Shown piece by piece: positions 13,801-24,647 of a stretch of DNA of 64,000 nt. The translations under genes were made by a program, and so were the position numbers. The first letter of the stretch is position 1. Every line of letters starts with the position of its first letter. This stretch comes from Apiosordaria backusii (Eukaryota > Ascomycota > Sordariomycetes > Sordariales > Lasiosphaeriaceae), in assembly GCA_030549205.1 (NCBI GenBank), contig JAUKTV010000009.1, positions 868,001 through 932,000 of the forward strand, read 5' to 3'. Under the pieces are notes generated by a model. The model was not told the DNA's origin, did not search any database, and was given only the letters and a program-made list of their open reading frames with translations.

Positions 13801-14412
13801 GACAAAGAAAAGAACACACGCTGTAGCTGTTGACGCTGCCGCTGCCTGACAGCTTCCAGGGCGGATCAAGGCCACCACTCAGATCTGAAAGGGGTGTATT
13901 TTAATCGCCAGTCACATTGCTTGGATCTCCTTCGCCCCAGGCGCCGCGGACCACAAGATCATCATCTCCATTGGCCCGCATGCTACTCGCTACCTGTCAA
14001 CTGTCCCGTTTTTATCTGTATCGCCGCCAAACGCCGTGTTCTTATTCCTCCTTGGTCCGCCGTCATATCTGAACCAAGGGAGTTCATCACTGGCCTTTCC
14101 GTCCCCGGACCGCAAACAAAGCCCTTGTAGTTCGGCAGCATCTTCGAGACCAGAACCACCCAAAACGAAAGCTTAAACTATGCCATAACAGCCCCTTGAA
14201 CCCAAATCAGCACTGGCCGTCTTTTAATAAGGGTAGCTCGCCATAGTTGCAATATCTGGCATCTGGAACCTTGGTCGACCACAGGTCGCGGACCCGCAAG
14301 TAATAATCCATTACCCGCTTGCCACCCTTTGTCTTGTCCGGCGCTCAGGACGCACCCCCCCCGGTATCTCTCTGGCCCTTTCAGGCGCGAACCAAAGCAG
14401 CAGCTGTCGTAC
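4861..14412. other. long gene desert upstream of a Zn2Cys6 regulator
   Basis: About 9.5 kb without a supportable gene. Open frames are all below 170 codons, overlap on both strands and match nothing I know. Contents seen are AT-rich low-complexity DNA at 5.2-6.8 kb, (GTT)n at about 6275-6295, (TCTG)n/(TA)n at about 6585-6612, a G11 run near 12147 and a C17-18 run near 13616. From roughly 12.4 kb the plus strand is strongly C/T-rich, as in fungal promoters and 5' leaders. The last part is therefore probably the promoter and leader of the regulator beginning at 14413. Confidence 0.45.
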
Positions 14413-15915
14413 ATGGCAGTCGTTGCTCCGCCACCCCTATTAAAATCAAAGTTGGACCTCTGGGATTCAAGCGACTCCGCTATATATCCTGCCGTACCAC
14501 CATCAGCGCCCATGACAGACATAATGTCATACTCATATCCGCCGCCGCCTCAGAACGGCGCCGAGATGGACACGCCGCCATCGGGATACTATCCCAACTA
14601 TTCGGTTTCCCCACACACATCATCAGGAATGGACGTGAGATCTGGCCCGGACTCAAGCGTCCCGTCCAGAGAACGTTCAGACTCAATGAAGATCAAAAGG
14701 TCATTATCGACGCCGGTCGTCGGGCCATCTCCATCCCAGGCCCCGGCACCTCAACCCCCCGCATCACAACAGTCGACGGCCCAGGGCCAGGACCCGCTTG
14801 GGTTGGCAGGAGAAAAGAGAAGGAATAAGCTTGGCTATCATCGGACATCAGTAGCATGTGGTAAGTTTTCCACTTGGAATTCGTGAACTCGCACGCTTCG
14901 AGTACGGTGCTAAAGACAACACGGTAAAGGCCACTGCCGCCGGCGGAAAATTAGGTGTATCCCTTCAGCAAACGACGTGCAGGGCCGATGCATGAACTGC
15001 ATTCGACTCAAAAAGGACTGCAGCTTCTTCCCAGTAGACCAGCAACCACCCCCAGATACGAGACAAAAGTCGGCATCGAGATCGTCTGTTGGGCCCAAAA
15101 TCACATCCGCCTCCTCGTCACCAGCTATGCAAAGTGGAATGCCTTCCGACATGCATCGGCAGCCCCCTTATCCCCCCCAACTGACGATGCCATCAATGCC
15201 TCCGCCGATGAAGCCAACCGGCTCCGAAACCTACACCCCTGATTCCAAGAGTAAGAAGAAGCCCCAAAATCCAGCCCGAGGACAGCTTGCTGAGATTTTC
15301 AAAGTTCCTTCGAGCGCGTCCAGTTCTCGAGCGTATGATTATGGACAGCCTGGAATGACAAATTGGATGGCGGATGCTAGTCCGAGCTCATCCAAACCGA
15401 GCGACTTGAACACAAGTTGGCGATCTTATCCGGCTGAATCGCCCATAACACCCGCCTTTTCCCCCTACACACCACACGCACCGCCTCCATCTGCAACTTG
15501 GTCGACGCCCGCAGGTTCCGAGTCCTCTGCCCGTGACGATCTAGCCTGGTCGTCATACCCCGCGCCGCCACCTCGATCTTTGTCCTTCGGCGCCGAGAGT
15601 GTGTCGAGTCAGAGCCAGTATCCATCGATTTCGCAGGTTAGCGACCACTCACGCCGTGAATACAATCGCAAAGCCAGCTCCATGTCTGCCGACATGTATC
15701 CCGCCCCTCTCGCAACTGCGGTTCCCGCGGGTCCTGGCACGACGCCCGAACACGGCCTCGCCCTTTCTGCCGGAGCCGCTCCGCCATCAAGCTATGGGTC
15801 CTGGCAGCAGCAGTCGTACCCATATTCCAAGACTCATGAGGGTTACTGGTACCAAGACAGCGGGGCGCATCCAGGGGATCACCATTCGAGTGGGCACGGT
15901 TACTACGGGCGATAA
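14413..15915 (+). CDS. Zn2Cys6 transcription factor with Pro/Ser-rich C-terminus
   Basis: Two exons, 14413-14860 and 14930-15915, give 477 aa. The 69-nt intron splits the zinc cluster right after its first cysteine, and a TGCTAAAG branch-like site lies inside it. After splicing the cluster reads CGHCRRRKIRC, then ten residues, CMNC, six residues and a last Cys, so C-x2-C-x6-C-x10-C-x2-C-x6-C at about residues 149-180. A basic stretch (EKRRNKLGYHR) precedes it. The remainder is low-complexity Pro/Ser/Tyr/Gln-rich, which suits an activation region, and I see no fungal-specific middle homology domain. The first in-frame ATG is 14413; ATG 14512 (MTDIMSYSY...) is an alternative start. It is probably a nuclear DNA-binding regulator, but I do not recognise its target pathway. 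The very long upstream non-coding region suggests complex control. Confidence 0.85.
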
Positions 15916-18900
15916 TACCGCCGAACTTCATTCTGCGGGCTGTCATGTCGTCCAATCCGAGGGTGTTGGCCATGAGAAATATATCTTTGTAGGGTTGGCT
16001 AGGCATAGCAATGTCCCTTAACCATAGCTCTGAGTGTGGTAGCTTTCGCGATTCGGATTGTTGGATCTCAGGGATTAGGACCGACTTTTATCGACAAAAG
16101 GTCCATTTTACTCTCGAACGTTTTCAATACTGTCGACATTGCAGAGCTTTGGGGACGGTCAGTGCGGTTGTTGAGGCTTCCCGATCGGTCGAGTTGTGCG
16201 TGATGCAAGTTCATCAATTGGGAAGCTGAGCCTGAGCGCAACCTTCCTCAAAAGCCTAATCGGGAGATTTGCGACACAAGGACACAACACATGAGACCTC
16301 GGGTGCGCCCATAATATTCTGTTGCCAGCTCCAAAATTTCGACATCTTACAGGGGGGAAAGCCTCAGCATCTCGTGGAAATGTCAATGGCTCCCTACACG
16401 AACAAACGCAATGTGGCTGACACCCAGGATGTGAACCGAGCGCCTTGTCCACAGCACTCCGCTTGGCTGATATTTGCACCCTGGCCCTAATCAGAGCCGA
16501 CAGTGATTGTCCAATAGAACGATCGCAAGGAATGATCTCCCTGGGATCATGATTGAGGAACCTTCACCAATGACCGACAGGGACATCGAGGTGGATTTAT
16601 CACCTCTACTTTATCACGGAATTGTTAGGATTGACTTGGTAATGTTGTTCAACAGTCGACCCTAGTCTCTTCGCGTCTTCTCTCAACCAGGAGTGCGGCT
16701 CGGCTGGGAAACGAAATACTCAACAGGCCGTGTCATGGAGCGGACGGCAGGAAGATGAGCCGAACAGAAAACGGACGGCACGGGACGGCACGGGAGTGTC
16801 CACACCACTTCACCTACCCGGTGAGAATAGGTGTTAGCGGACTGGTGACCCCGCGCCAACAAGCCACACCGGTCCGGCGCATTGTCCCAGGGTGGGAGGA
16901 CGTTACACGAGAATATACACGCCACAATGTTCGTGGGGGATACACATGACTCGTCAACAACAGCATCGGTGCGCCAACATACTGGGTAGAGCTGGAGACA
17001 GGAACGGGCTGATCAAATCGCATCTTTGAGGGACATTGGGAGACGGATGTGGAAAACGGATACATTGGCATCAGGGTCATGATTTTATTTTTCACTTCTC
17101 ATCCCCGGTTTTGTTTGTTGTTTCTTTTTATATGTCTTTTTATATTTGTTTGGTTCATCTGGGCGTCAACAGTGTGTCTGTACGACCAGACCATGGCATT
17201 TAACGATGGAGGGAAGGCAATCTGAAACAGGAAAAACAAAAAGCATGGTCTATTTTGTCTGTTTGTTTTATATACATGTTTGGCTGGTCTTCTTACACCG
17301 GCCCCTCTTCACTTCTTCTATATTTTCTTGCTGTTTTGCATATTTGACTTGATCGAAATCGAATTTGTATTCTATTCTTCTATTTCTTTTGTCTTTGCAT
17401 TTCAAATACCCTTGGAGGTCCGGTGGCCGAGACAGCAAAGGGATAAAACAAGACACATATATGTGTGGGTGAGTGGGTGGGTGTATATAGAGACACCTCA
17501 CTTTGTGTGGGTGGTGTGGGAAAAAGAGAGGGATGAAATGGGATGGATGGATGGAGCATAAATTAGTTCTACACCACAACAATTTACTGTTTTTATGTTC
17601 TTGTCTGGAAGAATTACACCTGATGTCAAAAGCCTATAGTCTTGCTGTGTGACTTGGATCATTGAGAATACAGTTGGGATATGATACTTGCAACAAACCA
17701 GATGGCTGCTCATACGACGGACATTGACTATTCTGCTTCTCTCAATTGGCCCCCTTTTCACGACGCTGGGAAAACAACAAACCTGAGCCAGCAAAACAAC
17801 ATCTCGACAGTGGATGTGGTTGACTAGGCAATTTACTCCGAGATTTCCGGACTAAACCCACATAGAGTCCGTTCTCCAAAGAGTCGATCTATGGTTCAGT
17901 GAACTTCTCCAGCGGGGTAAGTAATAAAACATTGCACCATGATGTCAGCTGACACCAAACAGCCAAACGGATTAGTCCCAGCGCACGGGAAGTTGTATAT
18001 GCATTTACTGTAGTTCCAGCCAAAGTTAATCCCTACAGCGGCTACCAAGTGACGAATGTATGCACATAGAGAGCAGGTAGATACCCCTCCTACGATGGGT
18101 AGTGTGAAATGCACACGCCCTTGCAATACCAGAGAATGTAATTCCATGGAAGAGGGTCTATACGTTGATGTACCTCATGTTCTGTATCAAGTGTGCATTG
18201 GTGCGGTTATACGTCGAGGCCCTAGCTGTGGTCCGGTGAGTAAGTTGATGTCAAGGTCCAGGGTGTCTCACTGTGCATTGTCAGGTCTCTGGTCAGCGTA
18301 CATGTATATTCTGTTGCAAGTATACAGTTAACTGCAAACAAGTTGATAGCGAATGCTTGTAGGGATATGCCTGCTTGGTGACAACGCCAAATACCACTCC
18401 ACTTCAACTACCAGCAGTCACGGTCAAAGTCACTCACATTTATGATAGCCATCACACCGGTCTCTGTTATTGAGGAGGTATCACTATGTGTATGTACAAG
18501 TAGGTATAAGTGATATCGCCGAAAGAAACAAGTCTGATGTCCTTTACTTTTTTACTGAGGTAGAATTACATGGCGAGGCGTGCGGCCTAGGCTCACACCC
18601 AGTGGGCGCTGCCCGAGCCACCACAGGGGTCTCCGCCCCACTCTCCCGCGCGCTCGACTTGGACAACAAAGCTGCCATTTTTCACCATTTTCTCGCCATG
18701 ATTTTTCGCAAGCTGGTTAGAGTTCGGGTTAGTGGTTAGGGCTTCGGGTTAGTGGGTAGGGAGTCGGGTTAGTGGTTAGTGTTTCTGGGGGCATGCGGTT
18801 TGCTGAAGTCATTGTAGTTGATTGAAATCGCAGCTTATGGCGGGATTTGGAGTGCGAGCGTCAGTGAGCGTGTGTTTACGGCCACCCTGTGGAGCCCACA

Positions 18901-19891
18901 CTCAACCCTGGCAAATTCCACCTCCGCAGACATAACCAGCAATTTCAACTACAATGACTTCAGAAAACCACATGCCCCCAGAAACACTAACCACTAACCC
19001 GACTTCCTACCCACTAACCCGAAGCCCTAACCAACTAACCCGAACCCTAACCCCTTCACCCCACCCCCTTTCGACGATTCCTTGCCCCCTGGGTTCCCCA
19101 GACCCCGCGAACTTTTAGCGTCCGTGACCTGCCGCGGACCCCACACCTGGGCCCCCGGCTGCCCGCTTGCTCCTCCGCAAAACCCGCTTTTCCGCCTGCC
19201 GCCGTCATCCCGTCCGTGTAACGGCGCGGCTGGGCGGGCAGGGCGTGTGGTTTTGCCGTGTCTGTTATTCTGCCGTGTTGTCTCTCTTGCCATTGTATTG
19301 TTCGCCATTCCACCTGTTCGTGGCTTGCCGTCTGTCGTCTGCCGCCTTGTGCTGTCCTGAAACCGAAACTTCTTGTACCTTTCCGGATCCAAGTCTGGCA
19401 CTCGACGGGATGTAAGCTGGCCATTGGTGGAACCAACAGGGCTAAGGAAGGACTCCAGCACGTGCCGTCAACCGAATATAAAACCGGTACAAGTATAGTA
19501 CTGTCTCCTTGTGCCCAACAAGATAGGTCAGATGTTGTTTTTGATGCATACTGTATGGACGGTCGACAGGTCATCATGTAGCAGTGCGTCCCCAAAAGCA
19601 GCAGCAGTCCATGCCGGCAAGCCAACTTTCCGGTCGTGTTGTGGTAATCGAGGGCGCTTCGAACCGAACGCACGGCTGTTTGCATGCAACCTTCAGCGTA
19701 CTTCATCGATCGATGGACCCTGAACCATGTCCCAGCCTCCTAGGTTGATAGCCTTTGTCACCTTGACAGTGTACCAAACTTGCCCCAACAACAACAACAG
19801 CCCCCAAAGATGCCGTATTTACGTTGTACGGATAGCGAAAGAGAGGCCTTCTGTTAATAGCTGTCCATTTTGAGAAAGGATATTAGAGTGA
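15916..19891. other. gene-poor interval with a fold-back repeat
   Basis: No supportable coding region. The first few hundred bases are presumably the 3' UTR of the upstream regulator. Around 17.1-17.6 kb the plus strand is T-rich, then (TG)n/(GGT)n-like. A GC-rich island at about 18560-19380 surrounds a telomere-motif inverted repeat, listed separately. A 144-codon minus-strand frame inside this island (19027-19461) is composition-driven and matches nothing. The last part is the 3' flank of the minus-strand DUF202 gene. Confidence 0.45.
18715..19052. repeat. fold-back inverted repeat of degenerate telomere-like units (MITE-like)
   Basis: Two arms of about 120 bp lie in inverted orientation around a spacer of about 100 bp. 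The left arm (18715 to about 18835) begins GGTTAGAGTTCGGGTTAG, and the reverse complement of the right arm (about 18935-19052) begins GGTTAGGGTTCGGGTTAG. Each arm holds roughly three 20-bp units of the form TTCGGGTTAGTGGTTAGGGC and then a shared tail containing GTTTCTGGGGGCATG and GAAGTCATTGTAGTTG. The arms differ by only a handful of substitutions, mostly transitions, plus small indels. I see no clear target-site duplication and no transposase. It could be a non-autonomous transposon or a hairpin formed from interstitial telomere-like DNA. Confidence 0.85.
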
Positions 19892-20427
19892 TCAGCCTGT
19901 GAGCCTCCACAACAATACCATCAGCGCAACGTAGCACATGAAGCTCAACAAAACGAGCAACGCCACGCTGTTGCCGCTGGTTCGAAATTTCTTCTTGACC
20001 ACTAGGGTTCGTCTTCGCCCCCTGGTGCTAAGACCTGTTGGTGTTGCTGGGTCGTTTTCTTCGCCGCTGCTACTTTCGTCTTCGCTCTCGATTGTGTCAA
20101 AGAATTGGCGGTTGCCCTCGTACCGCCGGTAAATAGCAACCAGCATGATAGCCGTACCATAGCAGGCGAACAAGGCTCCGATGGCGTAGAACTCCGAGGT
20201 GAAAATCTTGAGGATGACTAGCGCGAAGGAGAACTGCGATAGAGCCGTGCGCATATAGGCACCCTCAAATGTTCGTTGGGCCGCGCGGATTTCTACCAGC
20301 CTGATCAAGTAAAGCGTGTAAGCAGAGTGTACTGTATGTGCATAAGATGTACGGCAGAACTGCAGGTGAGTGTCCGAGATGGATCTAGATGAGGAAACTA
20401 GCCTGCGGTCTTACACCTAGTCGTCAT
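19892..20427 (-). CDS. DUF202 family small membrane protein
   Basis: Two exons on the minus strand: an 11-nt first exon, 20427-20417 (ATG ACG ACT AG), and 20300-19892. They are joined over a 116-nt intron with a GTGTAAG donor and an ATCAG acceptor, giving 139 aa that start MTTRLVEIRAAQRTFEGAY. The block RAAQRTFEGAYMRTALSQFSF matches the DUF202 signature (ANERTFLSWLRTAL-like) found in yeast VTC1-like and YidH-type proteins. Three hydrophobic segments are visible at about residues 22-38, 44-62 and 117-136. A Ser/Glu/Asp-rich loop (ESEDESSSGEEND) separates the second and third. The function in this subfamily is not established; a small membrane protein is all the sequence shows. The tiny first exon is my inference, and longer N-termini from upstream exons cannot be excluded. 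Confidence 0.65.
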
Positions 20428-22469
20428 GATTTACGGGACAGAGACGACCATCACCAACTCGATTTGAACGAAGGACGGCCTAGAGTAGGCGAGGCCGTTC
20501 GGGCCCGCTACACGCTCCTACCCGCCAAAATGCCCCGTGCCGTCTGCCAGTCGAGTGGGTGTATGTAATGATTTCGCAAGTGCGGGGAACGGCAGAACAG
20601 AGGCGGCAGACCCAAGCATGGTGGCGGCGTGCATATCAATGACAGGCACCCTCCAAGAAGGACCGATACTCATACCAAGATAGAAAAGCGGCAAGAAAAG
20701 GGGGGAGGCTGAATTGAAACAAGAATAATGTGGTGACGAATCAGGGGCAGGTGAGGTGTCCAAGGTAAGAAGCTGTGCAAACAATTGGAACAATCAGGAA
20801 ATAGGGGCTGAGCGGTTGGTCGTACAAGACCGGCAAGTCGGGACGACATTGCGAAAGAGGAGATCAAGACTCACTCTTGACTCGTCAGCACGACTGATCG
20901 TGCGCGGTGAAGGCGCAGATGGAGCCGGTCCTGTGGGTAAGGATGGAGGGCCTATACATAGCAGGCGTCAGTTATTGGTGCTATTCGGGGGCGATGAGCG
21001 CGCAACGCACCTCGAGCATGGACGCCATGCTGAGCGGCTTGTTTTTGGTGGGCTGACTGAGGAATTGATAAGTCGGAGCGCAAATAACCCGGTTTTGTTC
21101 GGTTCCGAATCTGAAATAATGAGACTGAGTGTGATGTTGTGAGAAGATGATCGATGTTGATCCGAGGTGGATGAGAGGTTGGATGATGAAGTGGGTGTTT
21201 GTTGCAGGTTGCTTGGACAGTGGGGCTTGCGTAATTTTGGGAGGGGTTGTGTTATCGGTGCCCGGTCTCGAAACACCTGCATAGAACCCTAACCCAGAGC
21301 CCGCAGCCCAACCGCATTCAAGCAGACTTCACACCAAGCAGACTGAGGGGTAGAGTCTGAGTGATAACGTTAGTTTTGTTTGGGAAATAACATGGCTGAT
21401 ATGGCCAGCAGCATTGCTGCTGCATTGTCCTGAAAGCGTGTCGCGAAGAGGAATGTCGTCATTTGCCATAAGATAACTTGGCAGTGTGGGGAAGAGGCTT
21501 TGGGCCCCCACCTCTCACTTCTGAATGGTCTCCAAAACGGAAAGCACCACTTGCCCATTTCCATGAGCATGATGTATGGAGGATGAAACCCTTCATCAGT
21601 AGGCCATCTCTGGCTAGTGGCTGAGCTGGAGATGTCTTTTGGCATTGGATAAATAGCTGAAGGGAGTCATTCCCAGTCCTATCTTGGGTAGGTAACTATT
21701 GAGGTTGACTCAATTTGAAGTGAGGAATCACAAAACTGAGAGTCCACTGAAAATGAATCATTGTGTGTCTTTCACTGTGAAGTGTTACAAGATGATGTGC
21801 GATAGCAGCTGTGCTGACTGGAACTAGTAGAATACCTGCAGTTCTTCCCGTTTCCATCGTCATTGCCTGTAGACAGAGATTGTTGGAATCAAAGTGTTCG
21901 TTGTAGCACAAAAAGCCACCCCGGGAGGCTTTCGTGTCAGACAACAGTCGGAGAGTTGGAAGGACTCGAGGCCTCACCTGAGGCAATCTTGCCTTACATG
22001 ATGATTGAGACTTTCCCACTTGAATATGTCTCGCGACGAAATATGAGATAGTGCCTATGAAAGGAAGCACTCATAGGCGTCGGAATTGTGGTCAAGGAGC
22101 CTAGATACTATTGAGGGACAGGACCCGCTGTCCAATCATTTCACAGCATTTACACCAAAATCTCCAGCCAACCAACTCACACCACCCACCTCTAGCGCAG
22201 TCCCACGACCCCTGCCAGAACTGGCTCGTGCATCATATCGATTGCAGGGGTTCTGCAGCACAGTGGAGCAGCCTTGTCGATTGAAGCTTCGTGGCCGCTT
22301 CATTCGAGAGCTCCCAGCAGCAGCGCAAGCATCATCACCAATTCGACATTTCCCATCATCGACACTGTCGACAACCACCACATCAAACCTCCCTCTCCAC
22401 CCACCCAATTCGCCCTTTTTTTCTCACCTACCCAACCATTAATAGCTTCTGCAAACCCAAACAAACACA
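20428..22469. other. divergent intergenic region
   Basis: This lies between the minus-strand DUF202 gene and the plus-strand OST2 gene. No supportable coding frame is seen. The part next to the DUF202 start may be its 5' leader, because minus-strand C/T-rich stretches and several GT...AG pairs occur at 20.5-21.3 kb. The last 300 bases before OST2 are C/T/A-rich on the plus strand, with CCACC and CAAACCC patches, as expected for a fungal promoter and leader. Confidence 0.4.
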
Positions 22470-23176
22470 ATGGCCCCAAAACGCAACAACGCCAACCGTG
22501 GCGTCTCCCCAAACCCCAAGACAGCAGCAACATCCGCATCAGCAACCTCGTCCTCCGCCGTCCCCCTCCCTCCAAACCCCAACCCTTCCGCCCCAATCGC
22601 CAGCAGACCATCCTCCTCCCACTCTGCCTCTTCTTCTCACCCCAAGACCTCCGCTTCCGCTCCAGTTTCCCAGACGTGGGACAAGGTCGTCTCGAACCTC
22701 ACCAGCCACTACCAGAAGTCGACCCCCCAGCGGACAAAGCTCCTGGATGCGTTTATGGCGTTTTTGGTGGTTGTTGGTGTGCTGCAGTTTGTGTATTGTG
22801 TCTTGGCGGGGAATTATGTATGTCTCCTCCGATCCGTAGTAGTTGGGCCGTCGCGATGGAGGATTACCTAGAGGATCAGTTGGTTATGGTTTAGAAGAAG
22901 CATTGGCTAACAAACACGGAAAATAACAGCCCTTCAACGCCTTCCTCTCTGGCTTCGGCGCGACGGTAGGCCAGTTCGTCCTTACCGCTTCGCTGCGGAT
23001 CCAGACCACCGAGGCGAATAAGAAGGATTTCCCGGCGGTTTCCCCTGAGAGGTAGGCAAAACCGCTCTTTTTGGAACAAACGGTGACAAGAACTGACATG
23101 TTTGCACAGGGCATTTGCGGACTACGTCGTGTGCAGTTTAATCTTGCATTTCTTCTGCGTGAACTTTATCAACTAG
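22470..23176 (+). CDS. OST2: Oligosaccharyltransferase subunit OST2 (DAD1)
   Basis: Three exons, 22470-22817, 22930-23051 and 23110-23176, encode 178 aa. OST2/DAD1 is a small integral ER membrane subunit of the oligosaccharyltransferase that transfers the lipid-linked glycan to asparagines of nascent proteins. The DAD/OST2 domain covers about residues 68-178. It includes QKSTPQRTKLLDAFMAFLV, QFVYCVLAGNYPFNAFLSGF, GQFVLTASLRIQT and the C-terminal FADYVVCSLILHFFCVNFIN-type helix that ends the family. Three transmembrane segments are evident. The N-terminal 65 residues are Ser/Pro/Ala-rich and longer than in yeast or animals, which is usual in filamentous fungi. A convergent GRH1 gene lies 343 bp downstream. 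Confidence 0.93.
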
Positions 23177-23519
23177 AAATGGCTGCAGGCAAACGGGGTG
23201 GGGTGGGAAAACAAAATAAAGCAAGCGAGCGCAAAATATTGGAAGCAAGTTCAGGAACGGGTGTTATGTGGTTGTGAATGTGGTCATTTCTTTTTGCTTC
23301 TTCGGTTCATCTCTCTGTCTAACACATGCTGTATCTCTGTCTATTTTATTCTAACCGCCACGAGCGGTTCATATACCACATCCTTCCGTCCCTACTATAC
23401 AACAAGACAGCAACAAAAATCAAGGCCAGACAGAAAACCAGCACGGCAGGGGGGGGGGGGGACTTTTAGTGTGGTAAAAAGGCAGGGCTGGTATAAACAA
23501 AATACACTTTTCATGGCAT
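23177..23519. other. convergent 3' UTR interval (OST2/GRH1)
   Basis: This is the short interval between the convergent OST2 and GRH1 stop codons. It holds both 3' UTRs, a canonical AATAAA 39 bases after the OST2 stop, and a G11-12 run at about 23450-23461. No gene is seen. Confidence 0.5.
23215..23220 (+). terminator. candidate poly(A) signal AATAAA of OST2
   Basis: A canonical AATAAA hexamer lies 39 bases past the OST2 stop codon, in the correct orientation and at a plausible distance. Fungal poly(A) signals are loose, so this is suggestive only. Confidence 0.35.
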
Positions 23520-24647
23520 CTACTCTTGCTCCCCCTCTTTAGGCGGTGGTACACTCCCAGCCCTGGGCGGTCCTCCCCTCGGTGGCCCCCCAGCTTTTGG
23601 AGGCGGTGGCAATGGCGAAGCGGTCCTACTAGGCGCGTTATCCAGCTCTTTACTCTTCTTTTCCTGCTCCTTGAAGTAATCGTCCATGAGATTTGGCCCT
23701 GCGTGGTGACCCCTTTCCTTTTTCTTTCCTCGAGGGGGTGCAGTCCCGCCGGTTGTTGGCGGAGGACTGACGAGCTGGGCTGGGACAAGCAAATCTGCCG
23801 AGGAAGACGGAGGGGGAGGCGTAGCGGAGGCAGGGACAAACGGTGACGACGTTCTTGGGGCAGCGCCGAATTGTGGGATGCCGCTGCCGCCGCCAAAGCC
23901 GGAGTCGCTGCCGTCGAAAAGTGTTTCCCCTGGGGCCTGGACTGGTTCGCTCAGGGGCGCGGGGATTCGGTGGAGGGCACCGTAGCCGAGGACGCAGCCG
24001 AGGGCGCCCTCTCCCCCCCAGTCGCGGGAGGGTTGGATGGTGACCTCGCGGGTGACGTTGTACTCGTTGTTGTAGACGTAGAGGCGGAGGGGGCGGCCGA
24101 TGTGGTCTTCTACCAGCTCGCTGAGGCCGGACTCGCCGTGGAGGACGCCCTCGGGGGTGCCGAGGATGTAGTCGGAGTAGGGGAGGAGGCCGGCGGCGTC
24201 GGCGGGGGAGTTGGCGGGGACGTCGAGGACGTGCCAGATGTTGGAGACGACTGAGAGGGGGGTCCATTGGAGGGTTAGGCCTAGGGAGGCGGTGTCGGCG
24301 GTGACGGGGACGTGGAGGGCGCGTGTGCGCTGGCCTTTGGCGGACCAGAGGCCGAGCATGACGGAGGAGCCGGCGCAGTTGCGGACTTCTTGGGCGAAGA
24401 GGTTGGGGTCGGAGGATTCCTGGTGGGAGGTCAGTGTTAGCTTTGGGTGGGATTGAGAAGGGGGTGGGAGGGTTTGTACAATCATGCGCCCGTTGATGCC
24501 CACTACATAGTCGAACCATGGCTCGATCGAGAGCTCGAGGTTGGTGTTGCGCAGGACTTGGAAGCCAAAGCCACTGTGGGTTTCTCTGGCCTGGGGCGGC
24601 GCATCGCCGTCGAGACGGGATATGAATCGGTTTAGAGCGTTGAACAT
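23520..24647 (-). CDS. GRH1: Golgi reassembly stacking protein (GRASP55/65, Grh1)
   Basis: The gene is one open frame of 375 codons. A stop-free 60-nt intron (24479-24420, donor GTACAA, branch GCTAACACTGAC, acceptor CACCAG) best explains an insertion between GRMI and ESSDPNLFAQEV. Spliced, it gives 355 aa (24647-24480 joined to 24419-23520). GRASP proteins tether Golgi and COPII membranes and act in unconventional secretion. Two PDZ-like GRASP domains are clear: about residues 15-105 (GFGFQVLRNTNLELSIEPWFDYVVGINGR) and 110-205 (SLGLTLQWTPLS, HVLDVPANSPADAAGLLPYSDYILG, GRPLRLYVYN). The boundary signature DWGGEGALGCVLGYGALHRIP follows. The C-terminus is a Pro/Gly/Ser-rich tail. There is no Gly2 for myristoylation, unlike animal GRASPs. 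It shares a roughly 325-bp divergent promoter with TGS1. Confidence 0.92.
   Translation of the reverse strand: MFNALNRFISRLDGDAPPQARETHSGFGFQVLRNTNLELSIEPWFDYVVGINGRMIVQTLPPPSQSHPKLTLTSHQESSDPNLFAQEVRNCAGSSVMLGLWSAKGQRTRALHVPVTADTASLGLTLQWTPLSVVSNIWHVLDVPANSPADAAGLLPYSDYILGTPEGVLHGESGLSELVEDHIGRPLRLYVYNNEYNVTREVTIQPSRDWGGEGALGCVLGYGALHRIPAPLSEPVQAPGETLFDGSDSGFGGGSGIPQFGAAPRTSSPFVPASATPPPPSSSADLLVPAQLVSPPPTTGGTAPPRGKKKERGHHAGPNLMDDYFKEQEKKSKELDNAPSRTASPLPPPPKAGGPPRGGPPRAGSVPPPKEGEQE

Noticed and set aside
16395..16470. tRNA-like sequence on the minus strand (AGCCAAGCGGA and GGTTCACATCC resemble A and B boxes)
   Set aside because: The anticodon-like hairpin has an 8-nt loop, the variable loop is missing and the acceptor arms do not pair, so it is not a functional tRNA; at most a decayed tRNA relic or chance.
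19027..19461. 144-codon minus-strand frame covering part of the fold-back repeat
   Set aside because: Begins inside a GC-rich island and reads through the telomere-like repeat; no recognisable domain or codon bias.
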